The notes: generated from the letters alone by a model not told the origin. Shown: positions 34,971-44,507, counted from the stretch's first letter. The stretch: 64,000 nt of DNA from Candidatus Cloacimonadota bacterium (GCA_021108395.1 JAIOQZ010000039.1:1-64000), one strand, 5' to 3'. Translations and numbers: made by a program.

Positions 34971-36044
34971 ATGAATAAAATTCGATTCGCAATCGTGGGT
35001 TGTGGGCGCATACTGCGCAAGCATGTCGAAGCGATCACCGGTCACCTCGCCGATAAAGCGCAGCTTGTAGCCGTGTGCGACATAAACGCCGATAAAGCCC
35101 GCAAAGCCGGAGAAGCGAACAACGTCCCCTGGTATGCCGGCTATGACGACATGCTTCAAAAACACCAGAGCGAAGTAGATGTTGTCACCATCCTCACCGA
35201 AAGCGGTAACCACGCTCGGCACACCATCGACATCGTCCGCAAATACAGCAAACATATCGTCGTCGAGAAGCCTATGGCGCTCACTCTCGATAACGCCGAC
35301 GAGATGATTCGCACCTGCGATGAAAACGGCGTGAAGCTGTTCGTGGTCAAACAGAACCGCTACAACGTACCAGTGATGAAGCTGCGTGAAGCCATCGAAG
35401 GCAACAGGTTTGGCAAGTTGGTGATGGGTACGGTGCGCGTACGCTGGTGCCGTCCGCAGGCTTACTACGACCAGGACGCCTGGCGTGGCACCTGGGCTAT
35501 GGACGGCGGCGTGTTCACCAACCAGGCATCACATCACATCGACCTGCTCGAATGGATGTTGGGCGAGCCGGTGAGTGTGTTCGCCAAAAGCCGCACGGCG
35601 CTGGTGAACATCGAGACAGAGGACACGGGCGTGGCCGTCATTACCTTTCGCAACGGCGCCATCGGCATCGTCGAGGCAACCACCGCCACCAGGCCCAAAG
35701 ACCTCGAAGGCTCGTTGTCCATCCTGGGCGAGAACGGCTCGGTCGAGATTGGCGGATTTGCCGTTAACGAGATGAAGGTGTGGAACTTTGCCGACAGCGG
35801 GGAAGACTCTGCAAAAGTGTTGCAGCAGTCCCGCGAGATGCCTCCCAACGTATACGGCTTTGGCCATCAGCTTTATCTCGAAAAAGTTTGCGAGTCGATA
35901 CAGAACAACACAAAGGCGCTGGTTGACGGCCTCGAGGGCCGCAAGTCGGTCGAGCTCATCAACGCTATATATGAATCGATAGAAACAGGCCGCGAGGTGC
36001 ACCTGCGCTTTCAAGCGCAGAAATGCAGATTGGGGCGCAGCTAA
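34971..36044 (+). CDS. wbpB: UDP-N-acetyl-2-amino-2-deoxyglucuronate 3-dehydrogenase (WbpB/WlbA-like)
   Basis: This Gfo/Idh/MocA-type NAD oxidoreductase has 357 residues. AIVGCGRILRKH is the Rossmann motif, HIVVEKPMAL contains the catalytic EKP, and GGVFTNQASHHIDLLEWM is the C-terminal dimer and active-site region, including the conserved histidine. The next two genes are an N-acetyltransferase and an aminotransferase, the set that converts UDP-GlcNAcA to UDP-2,3-diacetamido-2,3-dideoxyglucuronate for surface polysaccharides. That context drives the specific name. The UDP-GlcNAc 6-dehydrogenase (wbpA) is not in the window. Confidence 0.82.
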   Translation: MNKIRFAIVGCGRILRKHVEAITGHLADKAQLVAVCDINADKARKAGEANNVPWYAGYDDMLQKHQSEVDVVTILTESGNHARHTIDIVRKYSKHIVVEKPMALTLDNADEMIRTCDENGVKLFVVKQNRYNVPVMKLREAIEGNRFGKLVMGTVRVRWCRPQAYYDQDAWRGTWAMDGGVFTNQASHHIDLLEWMLGEPVSVFAKSRTALVNIETEDTGVAVITFRNGAIGIVEATTATRPKDLEGSLSILGENGSVEIGGFAVNEMKVWNFADSGEDSAKVLQQSREMPPNVYGFGHQLYLEKVCESIQNNTKALVDGLEGRKSVELINAIYESIETGREVHLRFQAQKCRLGRS

Positions 36045-36523
36045 TGGACAAACCGGCGAAGACTTTTCACGCCGGCATCAGGGACGTAACCTTCGGCGAG
36101 AATGTGACCGTTGTCGAACCGGTGAATATCTATGAGTGCACTATCGGCGAGGGCGCTTTCATCGGGCCGTTCGTCGAGATACAGAAGGGTGTGCGCATCG
36201 GAGCCAGAACGAGAATTCAATCCCACTCGTTTGTCTGCGAGCTCGTCACCATCGGCGACGACTGTTTCATTGCCCACGGCGTCATGTTCATCAACGACCT
36301 CTTCGCTGCCGGTGGCCCGGCGCAGGGGAGGCAGGATTTGTGGAAAGAAACCTGCATCGGCGACCACGTCTCCATCGGCTCGAACGCCACCATCCTGCCG
36401 GTGCGCATTTGCGATGGCGTCGTTATCGGCGCCGGCGCAGTCGTGACGAAAGACATTACAAAACCGGGCATCTATGTGGGCAACCCGGCACGCTTGCTGC
36501 GTGAACTGCCAAAACAATCCTGA
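36044..36523 (+). CDS. wbpD: Hexapeptide-repeat N-acetyltransferase (WbpD/WlbB-like)
   Basis: The product has 159 residues of left-handed beta-helix repeats (IGEGAFIGPFVEIQKGVRIGARTRI, IGDDCFIAHGVMFIND, IGSNATILPVRICDGVVIGAGAVVTKDI). The family uses acetyl-CoA to acetylate the 3-amino group made by the neighbouring aminotransferase. The FINDLFAAGG segment matches the WbpD loop pattern. ATG 36044 overlaps the previous stop by one base (TAATG); an upstream in-frame ATG at 36023 lies inside wbpB. The aminotransferase follows 15 bases later. Confidence 0.85.
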   Translation: MDKPAKTFHAGIRDVTFGENVTVVEPVNIYECTIGEGAFIGPFVEIQKGVRIGARTRIQSHSFVCELVTIGDDCFIAHGVMFINDLFAAGGPAQGRQDLWKETCIGDHVSIGSNATILPVRICDGVVIGAGAVVTKDITKPGIYVGNPARLLRELPKQS

Positions 36524-36538
36524 TACATCGGAGTACAC

Positions 36539-37648
36539 ATGCGAATACCATTTAATGACCTGAAAGCTCAATACAACAGCATTCACCATGAGGTGGACGC
36601 GGCGATGAACGATGTCATAGAACACACCGCGTTCGTCGGCGGCAAAGCACTTGCGCGTTTTGAAGAAGCCTTCGCCGACTATATCGGCTCAGAATTTGCC
36701 CTGGGCGTGGGCAATGGCACGGACGCCATTTCCATCGCATTGCGCGGACTGGATATCGGCGTCGGCGACGAAGTCATCACCGCGGCCAACAGCTTTGTGG
36801 CCAGCAGCGAGGCCATCACCACCGCTGGAGCAACGCCCGTGTTCGTCGATTGCCATCCCGACACATACACCATAGACGTCTCGCTGCTAGAAGCGGCCAT
36901 CACACCGCGCACCAGGGCAATCATGCCGGTACATCTCTATGGCCAGCCGACAGACATGGACGCCGTCCTGGAAATTGCGATGAAACACGGCCTGTTGGTG
37001 ATCGAAGACTCCGCTCAGGCGCATGGCGCAAAATACAAAGGCATTCCTTGTGGCAGCATGGGCGTCGCGGCCACATTCAGTTTCTATCCGGGCAAAAACC
37101 TCGGCGCCTACGGTGACGGTGGCGCCATCGTCACCAGCGACAAGGAACTGGCCGACTGGTGTCGCATGTACGCCAATCATGGCCGCGTGGGCAAGTACGA
37201 CCACAAGTTCGAGGGCGTCAACTCGCGCCTCGATGGCCTGCAATCCGCTGTGCTCGATGTAAAGCTGGGGCACCTCAACGCATGGAACGCCCGCCGCCGC
37301 GATATTGCCGCGCTTTACTCCGAATTGCTGGCTGGCGTGGACGAAGTGGTGACGCCGCATGTGCCAGACTACGCACAGCCGGTGTTTCATCTGTACGTCA
37401 TCCGCACCAGTCGCCGCGACGAACTGCGCGCAGCCCTCGACGCCGACGGCATCGCTTCCGGCATTCACTATCCCATCGGCCTGCCCTATCTGAAGGCCTA
37501 CGCTCACCTTAACCACAAACCGCAAGATTTCCCTGTCACCTGGGACTATCAGGACAAGCTGCTCAGTCTGCCCATCTACGCTGAGATGACCGACGACATG
37601 GTGCGCCGCGTCGCCGAGCGCATCAAGGCATTCCACGCCAGGGGATAG
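36539..37648 (+). CDS. wbpE: PLP-dependent sugar aminotransferase (WbpE/WlbC-like)
   Basis: This DegT/DnrJ/EryC1-family enzyme has 369 residues. FVGGKALARFEEAFADYIG, GVGNGTDAISIALRGL (PLP phosphate binding), VIEDSAQAHGAKYKG and SFYPGKNLGAYGDGGAIV, with the Schiff-base lysine at about residue 185, are all clear. In the pathway set with wbpB and wbpD it would transfer an amino group from glutamate to the 3-keto sugar. The start follows CGGAGTACAC. It ends the three-gene unit; an AT-rich gene follows. Confidence 0.88.
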   Translation: MRIPFNDLKAQYNSIHHEVDAAMNDVIEHTAFVGGKALARFEEAFADYIGSEFALGVGNGTDAISIALRGLDIGVGDEVITAANSFVASSEAITTAGATPVFVDCHPDTYTIDVSLLEAAITPRTRAIMPVHLYGQPTDMDAVLEIAMKHGLLVIEDSAQAHGAKYKGIPCGSMGVAATFSFYPGKNLGAYGDGGAIVTSDKELADWCRMYANHGRVGKYDHKFEGVNSRLDGLQSAVLDVKLGHLNAWNARRRDIAALYSELLAGVDEVVTPHVPDYAQPVFHLYVIRTSRRDELRAALDADGIASGIHYPIGLPYLKAYAHLNHKPQDFPVTWDYQDKLLSLPIYAEMTDDMVRRVAERIKAFHARG

Positions 37649-37687
37649 CCGCGCCGAGAGCCATTACTGTATGAATAAGGAGAACGC

Positions 37688-38257
37688 ATGAATCATCCAT
37701 TACATTTGAAAGTAGGAACTTTGATTGCTAATTTAGTATCAGCTCGACATAGAGGCTATAAAGTCATTATGGATCCTGCATGCGGAAACCTTCGGGGCAT
37801 CCAGTCACAACATATCTCACTTTTTTCTGGTACATCCAAGTCGAGAGAAACAAGGTTGTGCAAAGTCGATTTGATTATTATTAATAAAGACAATAAAGTA
37901 AAACTGATTTGCGAAATAGAAGAATCCAATGTGAAGCCTATCCAAGTATGCGGGAAATTCTTTGCCTCTGCTTTATCAAATTTTTATGCACCAGGATATA
38001 AAGGTGCAGTTAATAGTACTAAGGTTTACTTAGATGAAGAAACCTTCTTCCTACAGATTGTGAGCACTGAGGGCCTGAAACCGGAGAGCTCAAAACCAAA
38101 ACAATGGAAGAACATTGAATCACAGATTAAGAATTCTCTTCCTTTAAGAGGTAGCCAGATAACTGAATACTGTCTTATCTATGGAGAAGTGGGAGATTTT
38201 GACAATACGATAAGGGAAAAACTTGAGAATTTCCTGAAGAAAGCCCTTTATCCATAG
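37688..38257 (+). CDS. AT-rich hypothetical protein, possible PD-(D/E)XK-like fold
   Basis: The 189-residue protein is not one I recognise. The stretch KVDLIIINKDNKVKLICEIEESN has the spacing of a restriction-endonuclease-like core (Asp, about ten residues, then E-x-E on a beta-strand), followed by a helix with KPIQVCGKFFAS. A lysine is not in the usual third position, so catalysis is uncertain. Its AT-rich composition differs from the wbp and cysC genes on both sides, suggesting insertion. It follows AAGGAGAACGC. Confidence 0.55.
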   Translation: MNHPLHLKVGTLIANLVSARHRGYKVIMDPACGNLRGIQSQHISLFSGTSKSRETRLCKVDLIIINKDNKVKLICEIEESNVKPIQVCGKFFASALSNFYAPGYKGAVNSTKVYLDEETFFLQIVSTEGLKPESSKPKQWKNIESQIKNSLPLRGSQITEYCLIYGEVGDFDNTIREKLENFLKKALYP

Positions 38258-38350
38258 AAAGTCGGCGGTGTCACGTGAAACAGAGTCGCCGTTAGATTTG
38301 TCTGGACAACTCGCTCCCGCTGTGCCACTATCGCCCCGAAAGGAGCGCAC

Positions 38351-38950
38351 ATGGCAACCAATCCCACTCCCCGCCACGACACTGTGAGCCCGGAGCAAGA
38401 CGAAAGCCAGCCCGACCAGCAGGGCGCTGTGGTATGGTTTACCGGGCTTTCGGGTTCGGGCAAGTCAACCATCGCGCGCGCGGTCGAGGAGCGCCTGACA
38501 GCCGTCGGCAAGGCCTGCTATGTCCTCGATGGCGATGTCGTCCGCGCCGGCCTCTGCGCCGATCTCGATTTCTCGCCGGACGATCGGATCGAGAACATCC
38601 GCCGCGTGGCGCATGTGGCCGCTCTCATGGCCGACGCCGGGCTGCTGGCGCTGTGCGCTTTCATCTCGCCATATTGTGCCGGACGTGACGCTGCCAGAGC
38701 GCTGCTGTCGCCAAGAAGATTCTTCGAGGTGCTGGTGAACTGCCCACTGGCGGAATGCGAATCGCGGGACGTGAAAGGCCTGTATCGCAAGGCGAGGGCT
38801 GGTAAAATCGAGGCGTTCACCGGCATCGATGCGCCCTACGAACCGCCTTTGCTGGCAGAGCTGATCCTCGATACAACTACTCAGAGCGTAGCCGAAAGCG
38901 CCGAAGCCGTAATGAAAATGCTGCGCGACGCCGATATAATATCCGATTAA
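38351..38950 (+). CDS. cysC: Adenylylsulfate (APS) kinase
   Basis: The enzyme phosphorylates APS to PAPS with ATP. It has 199 residues, with the P-loop GLSGSGKST (about residues 32-40), the [11 protein letters not shown] substrate motif, [12 protein letters not shown] and LCAFISPY, all intact. The first 25 residues are a hydrophilic extension. It starts after AAAGGAGCGCAC. It is convergent with rmlA, with a four-base overlap of the ends. It probably supplies the kinase activity missing from the degenerate tail of CysN further along. Confidence 0.92.
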   Translation: MATNPTPRHDTVSPEQDESQPDQQGAVVWFTGLSGSGKSTIARAVEERLTAVGKACYVLDGDVVRAGLCADLDFSPDDRIENIRRVAHVAALMADAGLLALCAFISPYCAGRDAARALLSPRRFFEVLVNCPLAECESRDVKGLYRKARAGKIEAFTGIDAPYEPPLLAELILDTTTQSVAESAEAVMKMLRDADIISD

Positions 38951-39822
38951 ACCGGCCTGTGCTCCAGCAGGCGCAGAATGTAGGCGCCATACTCGCTTTT
39001 GCCCAACGCTTCGCCACGGACGCGCAGTTGCGCTTCGTCAATCCACCCCTGCCGCCAGGCAATCTCCTCGAGACAGGCTATCATCAGCCCCTGCCGCCGC
39101 TCGATTGACTGCACGAAGTTGGCGGCGTCCATCAGCGAGGCCTGTGTGCCGGTGTCCAGCCAGGCAAAGCCACGCCCCAGCAGTTCGAGCTTCAGTTGCC
39201 CTCGCTGCAAATAGGCGTTGTTCACGTCGGTAATCTCAAGCTCGCCACGCGCCGAGGGCTTCATGTTTCTGGCGATGTCTATCACCTGGTTATCGTAGAA
39301 ATAGAGGCCGGTGACAGCGTAATTTGATCTGGGGTGGGCTGGTTTCTCTTCGATGGAGACAACGTTGAATTCGCTGTCAAACTCAGCCACGCCATAACGC
39401 TGCGGGTCTTGCACATAGTAACCGAAGACAGTGGCCCCGTTGTCGCGCTGGGCTGCTGCGCGCAGCTTTTCCCACAAACCCTGACCATAGAAGATATTGT
39501 CGCCCAGCACGAGACAGACGCGATCGTCGCCGATAAAATCCTCGCCGATGATGAACGCCTCGGCCAGTCCGTTGGGGCTGGGCTGCTCGGCGTATGTGAG
39601 GCGAACGCCGAAATCCTCGCCCGTGCCCAGCATCAGCTCGAAGCGGGGCAGGTCCTGCGGGGTGGAGATGAGCAGAATGTCGCGGATGCCGGCCAGCATG
39701 AGCACGCTCAACGGATAATAGATCATAGGTTTGCTGTAGATGGGCAACAACTGCTTGGACACGCCGCTTGTGAGCGGAAACAACCTGGTGCCGGAACCGC
39801 CGGCCAGAACGATGCCTTTCAT
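38947..39822 (-). CDS. rmlA: Glucose-1-phosphate thymidylyltransferase
   Basis: The enzyme joins glucose 1-phosphate and dTTP to make dTDP-glucose, the first step to dTDP-rhamnose and other deoxysugars. It has 291 residues, the family length. The N-terminal [16 protein letters not shown] signature, [28 protein letters not shown] and [13 protein letters not shown] are present. The start follows GGAGGCGTCC. rmlB, rmlC and rmlD are not in the window. It points to surface polysaccharide synthesis, as do the wbp-like genes upstream. Confidence 0.95.
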   Translation of the reverse strand: MKGIVLAGGSGTRLFPLTSGVSKQLLPIYSKPMIYYPLSVLMLAGIRDILLISTPQDLPRFELMLGTGEDFGVRLTYAEQPSPNGLAEAFIIGEDFIGDDRVCLVLGDNIFYGQGLWEKLRAAAQRDNGATVFGYYVQDPQRYGVAEFDSEFNVVSIEEKPAHPRSNYAVTGLYFYDNQVIDIARNMKPSARGELEITDVNNAYLQRGQLKLELLGRGFAWLDTGTQASLMDAANFVQSIERRQGLMIACLEEIAWRQGWIDEAQLRVRGEALGKSEYGAYILRLLEHRPV

Positions 39823-39931
39823 GGACGCCTCCTGTGGTTCGACTGACGCCTATCAATCGGCAGAACACGGGGGGCGTCAATCATTTCCTTTGATCATCTT
39901 CAGAATCAGCAATGATTTTTTGGGATAAACA

Positions 39932-39943
39932 TTGACAAAACAC
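39932..39943 (+). promoter_or_regulatory. TTGACAAAACAC box before FG-GAP paralog 2
   Basis: The 12-base sequence lies exactly 61 bases before the ATG at 39993, the same distance as in the paralog whose start is at 17852. It is probably a -35 region or regulator site. Confidence 0.5.
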
Positions 39944-39992
39944 TTTATCTATCCAATCTATTGTAACATAAATGAGAGGGAAGGGAGCAAAG

Positions 39993-41495
39993 ATGAAAAA
40001 GCTACTGGCTATTCTCACGCTTACACTACTTACTGCATGGCTGTACGCGGACTGGGAACAGGCCTACAAGGCTCTTGCCGATGCTGTAGCCGCTGGCGAC
40101 TACTTCGGCTACTCCGTTTCAATCTCCAGTGATTATGCCATTGTTGGGGTCAGGGGTGATGATGATAATGGAGAAGGTTCCGGCTCTACGTATGTGTTTC
40201 ATCGAAACGAAACTGTCTGGGCCCAGCAGGCAAAATTGACTGCCGATGATGGTGCCGCTTGGGATCATTTCGGCTGCTCAGTTTCAATTTCCGGTGATTA
40301 TGCGATTGTTGGGGCTCATTGGGATGATGATGATGGAGAAAAATCCGGCTCCGCATACATTTTTCATCGAAGTGGAACTGTTTGGACCCAGCAAGCAAAA
40401 TTGACTGCCGATGATGGAGCAGAGGACGATAAATTCGGCAGTTCAGTTTCAATCTCCGGTGATTATGTTGTTGTCGGAGCTTATTGGGATGATGATAATG
40501 GTGATGAATCCGGCTCCGCATACATTTTTCATCGAAGCGGAACAGTCTGGACCCAGCAGGCAAAATTGACTGCCGATGATGGAGCCGAGGGCGACTATTT
40601 CGGTTTGTCAGTTTCAATCTCTGGTGATGATGCTATTGTTGGGGCCCAATATGATGATGCTAATGGCCTTTCCTCCGGCTCTGCATACATTTTTCATCGA
40701 AGCGGAGCAGTCTGGACCCAGCAGGAGAAGTTGACTGCTGATGATGTAACCGAGTATGCCTGTTTTGGCTTGTCAGTTTCAATCTCTGGTGATGATGCTA
40801 TTGTTGGGGCCACATACGATGATGCTAATGGCCCTTCCTCCGGCTCTGCATACATTTTTCATCGAAATGGATATGAATGGATCCAACAAGTGAAATTGAC
40901 TGCCGATGATGGAGCCGCTCACGACTATTTTGGTAAATCAGTTTCAATCTCTGGAGATTATGCGATTGTTGGGGCTCATTGTGATGAAGATAATGGCGAA
41001 AATTCCGGCTCTGCATACATTTTTCATCGAAACGGAACGGTATGGTCCCAGCAGGCAAAATTGACACCTGATGATGGAGCTGAGGGGGACAGGTTCGGCA
41101 GGTCACTTTCAATCTCCGGTGATCATGTTATCGTTGGAGCCTATGGCGATGATGATAATGGCTATTGGACCGGCTCTGCGTATATGTTTGAGAATCCTGA
41201 TGTTGCTATCGACAAAGACTTCCCAGAAATGCCAGTAGCGACATTGCAGGCCGCCTACCCCAACCCGTTCAACCCCGAGACGACTATCGCGTTCAGTCTG
41301 TCACTGCCCGGGCAGGCCACCGTCACGGTGTACAACGTGCGAGGTGAAAAGCTGGCGACACTGGTTGATGAATACATGCAGGCCGGCGAACATGCCTTTA
41401 CCTGGACAGCCGAAGGCTGTGCCTCGGGCATCTACTTCTATCGCCTCGAAACCGGCGGGCACACAGAGGTTCGCAAGGCGCTGCTGCTGAAGTAA
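39993..41495 (+). CDS. Secreted FG-GAP repeat protein with C-terminal sorting domain (paralog 2)
   Basis: The product has 500 residues and a signal peptide (MKKLLAILTLTLLTAWLYA). It contains seven FG-GAP units with FGxSVSISGDYAIVGA and SGSAYIFHRxGTVWTQQAKL, predicting a seven-bladed propeller. The YPNPFNPETTIAF sorting domain ends KALLLK. It matches the gene at 16350-17852 in length, order and wording; the C-terminal domains differ more than the propellers. The start at 39993 follows GGGAGCAAAG. It sits between rmlA and the cysDN genes, so it may be displayed on or through the surface polysaccharide layer; that is inference. Confidence 0.86.
   Translation: MKKLLAILTLTLLTAWLYADWEQAYKALADAVAAGDYFGYSVSISSDYAIVGVRGDDDNGEGSGSTYVFHRNETVWAQQAKLTADDGAAWDHFGCSVSISGDYAIVGAHWDDDDGEKSGSAYIFHRSGTVWTQQAKLTADDGAEDDKFGSSVSISGDYVVVGAYWDDDNGDESGSAYIFHRSGTVWTQQAKLTADDGAEGDYFGLSVSISGDDAIVGAQYDDANGLSSGSAYIFHRSGAVWTQQEKLTADDVTEYACFGLSVSISGDDAIVGATYDDANGPSSGSAYIFHRNGYEWIQQVKLTADDGAAHDYFGKSVSISGDYAIVGAHCDEDNGENSGSAYIFHRNGTVWSQQAKLTPDDGAEGDRFGRSLSISGDHVIVGAYGDDDNGYWTGSAYMFENPDVAIDKDFPEMPVATLQAAYPNPFNPETTIAFSLSLPGQATVTVYNVRGEKLATLVDEYMQAGEHAFTWTAEGCASGIYFYRLETGGHTEVRKALLLK
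40090..41190 (+). repeat. In-gene tandem FG-GAP DNA repeats
   Basis: Seven units of about 160-170 bases share near-identical wording, for example variants of CAGCAGGCAAAATTGACTGC and TCAGTTTCAATCTC. They also match the units of the paralog at 16680-17760 on the opposite strand, about 23 kb away. Confidence 0.8.
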
Positions 41496-41522
41496 GTAGC
41501 GCAATAACCGTATATAGCAAGG

Positions 41523-41546
41523 GGCACACCTTCGGGTGTGCCTTTT
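41523..41546 (+). terminator. Rho-independent terminator
   Basis: Stem GGCACACC, tetraloop TTCG, GGTGTGCC is followed by TTTT, 27 bases after the stop of the FG-GAP gene. Confidence 0.8.
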
Positions 41547-41556
41547 GTCTGAAACA

Positions 41557-41656
41557 AGGATTTTCAGGATTCAAGATATTATCAGGATAAGAAAGTGCGC
41601 CATGCCTGTTGTTCATAATTCGTAATCCTGCAAATTTCCCCAATCCTGAAAATCCT
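41557..41656. repeat. Imperfect inverted-repeat element (AGGATTTTCAGGATT)
   Basis: The 15-base sequence AGGATTTTCAGGATT (41557-41571) returns as its exact reverse complement at 41642-41656, with looser related words (ATCAGGATAAG, TAATCCTGCAAATT) between. No gene is present between 41496 and 41775. It may fold into a long hairpin or be a remnant of a small mobile repeat. Confidence 0.65.
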
Positions 41657-41775
41657 GCTCCAAAAAAAGTTTGCAACTTTGAAAAATGCTTTACAACGAC
41701 CCGCCGTGACAGTCTATTGACGTGTGGGTAATTATGTTGCGCAAGGCCGTGCTCCTGGCGTGAAAGGACAGACTA

Positions 41776-42657
41776 TTGAACCAGATTGACCAGCTTGAAA
41801 GCCGCAGTATCCACATCCTGCGCGAAGCCTACGCCGCCTTCGACAACCTTTGCATGCTGTGGTCCATCGGCAAAGACAGCACAGTGATGCTGTGGCTGGC
41901 TCGCAAGGCCTTCTTCGGCCATGTGCCGTTTCCACTGGTGCACATCGACACCAGCTTCAAAATCCCCGAGATGATTCGCTACCGTGATGAACTCACCCGC
42001 CGCTGGGGACTCAACATGGTGGTGGGCCAAAACCGCGAAGCGCTCGATGAGCGGCGCACCTTCCCCGATGGCGCCATCGACCGGCTGACCTGTTGCCGCG
42101 TCCTGAAAACCGACGCTCTGCGCAACACGCTTTCGGGCAACTGGCCCCGCTTGCGCTTCAACCACGAATCCGACCGCTACGAGGTGGACGCTGACACCGA
42201 ACCATACACCGGCGTTATCGTGGGCGTTCGCGCCGACGAGGAAGGCTCGCGCAGCAAGGAGCGTTATTTCTCGCCCAGAGACCGCGGCAACGAATGGGAC
42301 ATCGGCGACCAGCCGCCAGAGTTCTGGAACCAGTACAAGACCGACTTCGCGCCCGGTACCCATGTTCGCATCCACCCCCTGCTGGACTGGACAGAGCTCA
42401 ATATCTGGGAGTACATCCACCGCGAGAGCATTCCCACCGTCTCGCTCTACTATGACCAGGGCGAGGGCAGCCGCTACCGTTCGCTGGGGTGCTATCCTTG
42501 CACCAATCCCGTGCAGAGCACAGCGAGAAACACAGCCGACATCATCAAGGAGCTGCGTACAGGGAAATTTGTGCGAGTGGCCGAACGCGCCGGACGCGCC
42601 CAGGACAAAGACGACGGCGGCGGGCTGGAAACCCTGCGGCGAGAGGGGTATATGTAA
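41776..42657 (+). CDS. cysD: Sulfate adenylyltransferase subunit 2
   Basis: This is the catalytic ATP-sulfurylase subunit, a PP-loop enzyme that makes APS from sulfate and ATP together with the GTPase CysN. It has 293 residues. The PP-loop is [11 protein letters not shown], and the blocks [35 protein letters not shown] and [11 protein letters not shown] are conserved. The likely start is TTG at 41776, with AAAGGA seven bases before it; no better in-frame ATG exists. The stop overlaps the cysN start by one base. Confidence 0.93.
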   Translation: MNQIDQLESRSIHILREAYAAFDNLCMLWSIGKDSTVMLWLARKAFFGHVPFPLVHIDTSFKIPEMIRYRDELTRRWGLNMVVGQNREALDERRTFPDGAIDRLTCCRVLKTDALRNTLSGNWPRLRFNHESDRYEVDADTEPYTGVIVGVRADEEGSRSKERYFSPRDRGNEWDIGDQPPEFWNQYKTDFAPGTHVRIHPLLDWTELNIWEYIHRESIPTVSLYYDQGEGSRYRSLGCYPCTNPVQSTARNTADIIKELRTGKFVRVAERAGRAQDKDDGGGLETLRREGYM

Positions 42658-44507
42658 TGCAAGACAAGCTCATCAATATCGTCATCGTGGGTCATGTGGA
42701 TCACGGTAAGAGCACTGTCATTGGTCGTCTGCTGGCCGACACGAACAGTCTGCCCGAAGGCAAGCTCGAACAGGTGAAGAAAACCTGCGAACGCAACGCC
42801 AAGCCGTTCGAGTACGCTTTTCTGCTTGATGCGCTGAAGGACGAGCAATCACAGGGCATCACCATCGACGCGGCGCGGGTGTTTTTTCGCACGACAAAAC
42901 GCCACTACCTCATTCTCGATGCACCTGGGCATATCGAGTTCCTCAAGAACATGGTAACCGGCGCCAGCCACGCCGAGTGCGCCCTGCTTGTCATCGACGC
43001 CGCAGAGGGCGTGCAGGAGAACTCCCGCCGTCACGGCACCATGCTCAGTCTGCTGGGCATAAAGCAAGTGGCCGTGCTGGTGAACAAGATGGACCTGGTG
43101 GACTACAGCCGCACTGTTTTCGACAGCATTGTCGAGGAATTTCAAGCTTTTCTGAGCCAGCTCGACGTCGAACCGGTCGCCTGGATACCAGTGAGCGGAA
43201 TGCAAGGCGATAACATCGCCTCTTCTACAAACGATAATATCGCCTCGAATAATGGTGACTGTGTAGCTGCCTGTGGCAGCCCCTGGTATGAGGGGCCAAC
43301 CGTGCTCGAGGCGCTCGACCGCTTCAAGGCCGCCCCCCCGCTGGACGACAAACCCTTTCGTATGCCGGTGCAGGATGTCTATAAGTTCACCCGCGCCGCA
43401 GACGACCGTCGTATCGTGGCGGGAACAGTCGAAAGCGGCCGTTTGCGCCCGGGCGACGAGGTTATCTTCTATCCCAGCGGCAAGCGCAGCCATGTCAAAC
43501 GCATCGAAGTCTTTAACGCCGAATCGCCCGCAGGGGCTGTCTGTGGCCAGGCCACAGGCTTCACGCTCACCGAGCAAATATATGTGAAACGCGGCGAACT
43601 TGCCGCTCGCGCTGGTGAGAAGCCCGCACCGCTGGTGTCCAGCCGCTTTGCCGTCAGCCTGTTCTGGCTGGGGCGCAAGCCGTTGGCCACCGGACGTGAC
43701 TACACCCTGAAGCTGGGCGCGGCGCGTGTGCCCGTGCGTCTGGCAGAAGTTCGCAAGGTAATAGATGCCAGCGACCTCAGCGACACCGGTAAGAGTGCTA
43801 TCGAACGCCATGACGTGGCCGAGTGCGTACTGCAAACACAGCGAGCAATCGCCCTCGACCTGGCCGACGACTTCCCAGGCACAGGCCGCTTCGTTCTCGT
43901 GGACGACTACGAAATCGCCGGTGGCGGCATCGTGCGCGAGGCGCTGGCCGACCAGCAGAGCGAGCTGCGCCGGCGGGTGTTCATCCGCGACAGCAAGTGG
44001 GTGGGCAGCGACCTTCACCCGATCGAGCGTTCTCGGCGATATAACCAGCGCGCCACGCTCGTGCTCATCACGGGCGAGGTGGCCTCAGGCCGCAAAGATG
44101 TGGCCCGCTTGCTCGAACGTTCGCTGTTCGAAGAGGGCAAGTTCGTCTATTATCTCGGCATCGGCAGCATCCGCTATGGCGTTGACGCCGATATTCTCGA
44201 AGGCCGCAGCGACGAACCAGATGAGGATCGCCTCGAGCACATCCGCCGCATGGCGGAGGTGGCCAACATCCTGCTGCACGCAGGGTTAATCCTCATCATC
44301 ACCGCACGCGACATCACCCAGAACGAACTCGATATCATGCGCACCGTGCTGGGCGACGAGATTATCGAGAGCGTGTGGGTAGGCGAGCGTAAGACAACCG
44401 ACCTTGCGCCCACTCTTCATCTCGACAACGTGAGCGACACCGCCGAGGGCGCGGGGCGCATCATCGACATGCTGCAGCGCAAGGGGATAGTATTTAAGCC
44501 CTGGTGA
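42657..44507 (+). CDS. cysN: Sulfate adenylyltransferase GTPase CysN with degenerate APS-kinase-like tail
   Basis: The product has 616 residues. Residues 1-430 form an EF-Tu-like GTPase: GHVDHGKST (12-20), LDAPGHIEF and NKMD are intact, so it can regulate CysD. The last about 170 residues align with APS kinase, as in CysNC/NodQ fusions, but the P-loop reads GEVASGRKD and the LDGD motif is replaced by YLGIGS. The LEHIRRMAEVANILLHAGLI block remains. The tail has therefore probably lost kinase activity and may be structural. An intact cysC lies 3.7 kb upstream. No cysH or sulfite reductase is nearby. Confidence 0.92.
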   Translation: MQDKLINIVIVGHVDHGKSTVIGRLLADTNSLPEGKLEQVKKTCERNAKPFEYAFLLDALKDEQSQGITIDAARVFFRTTKRHYLILDAPGHIEFLKNMVTGASHAECALLVIDAAEGVQENSRRHGTMLSLLGIKQVAVLVNKMDLVDYSRTVFDSIVEEFQAFLSQLDVEPVAWIPVSGMQGDNIASSTNDNIASNNGDCVAACGSPWYEGPTVLEALDRFKAAPPLDDKPFRMPVQDVYKFTRAADDRRIVAGTVESGRLRPGDEVIFYPSGKRSHVKRIEVFNAESPAGAVCGQATGFTLTEQIYVKRGELAARAGEKPAPLVSSRFAVSLFWLGRKPLATGRDYTLKLGAARVPVRLAEVRKVIDASDLSDTGKSAIERHDVAECVLQTQRAIALDLADDFPGTGRFVLVDDYEIAGGGIVREALADQQSELRRRVFIRDSKWVGSDLHPIERSRRYNQRATLVLITGEVASGRKDVARLLERSLFEEGKFVYYLGIGSIRYGVDADILEGRSDEPDEDRLEHIRRMAEVANILLHAGLILIITARDITQNELDIMRTVLGDEIIESVWVGERKTTDLAPTLHLDNVSDTAEGAGRIIDMLQRKGIVFKPW

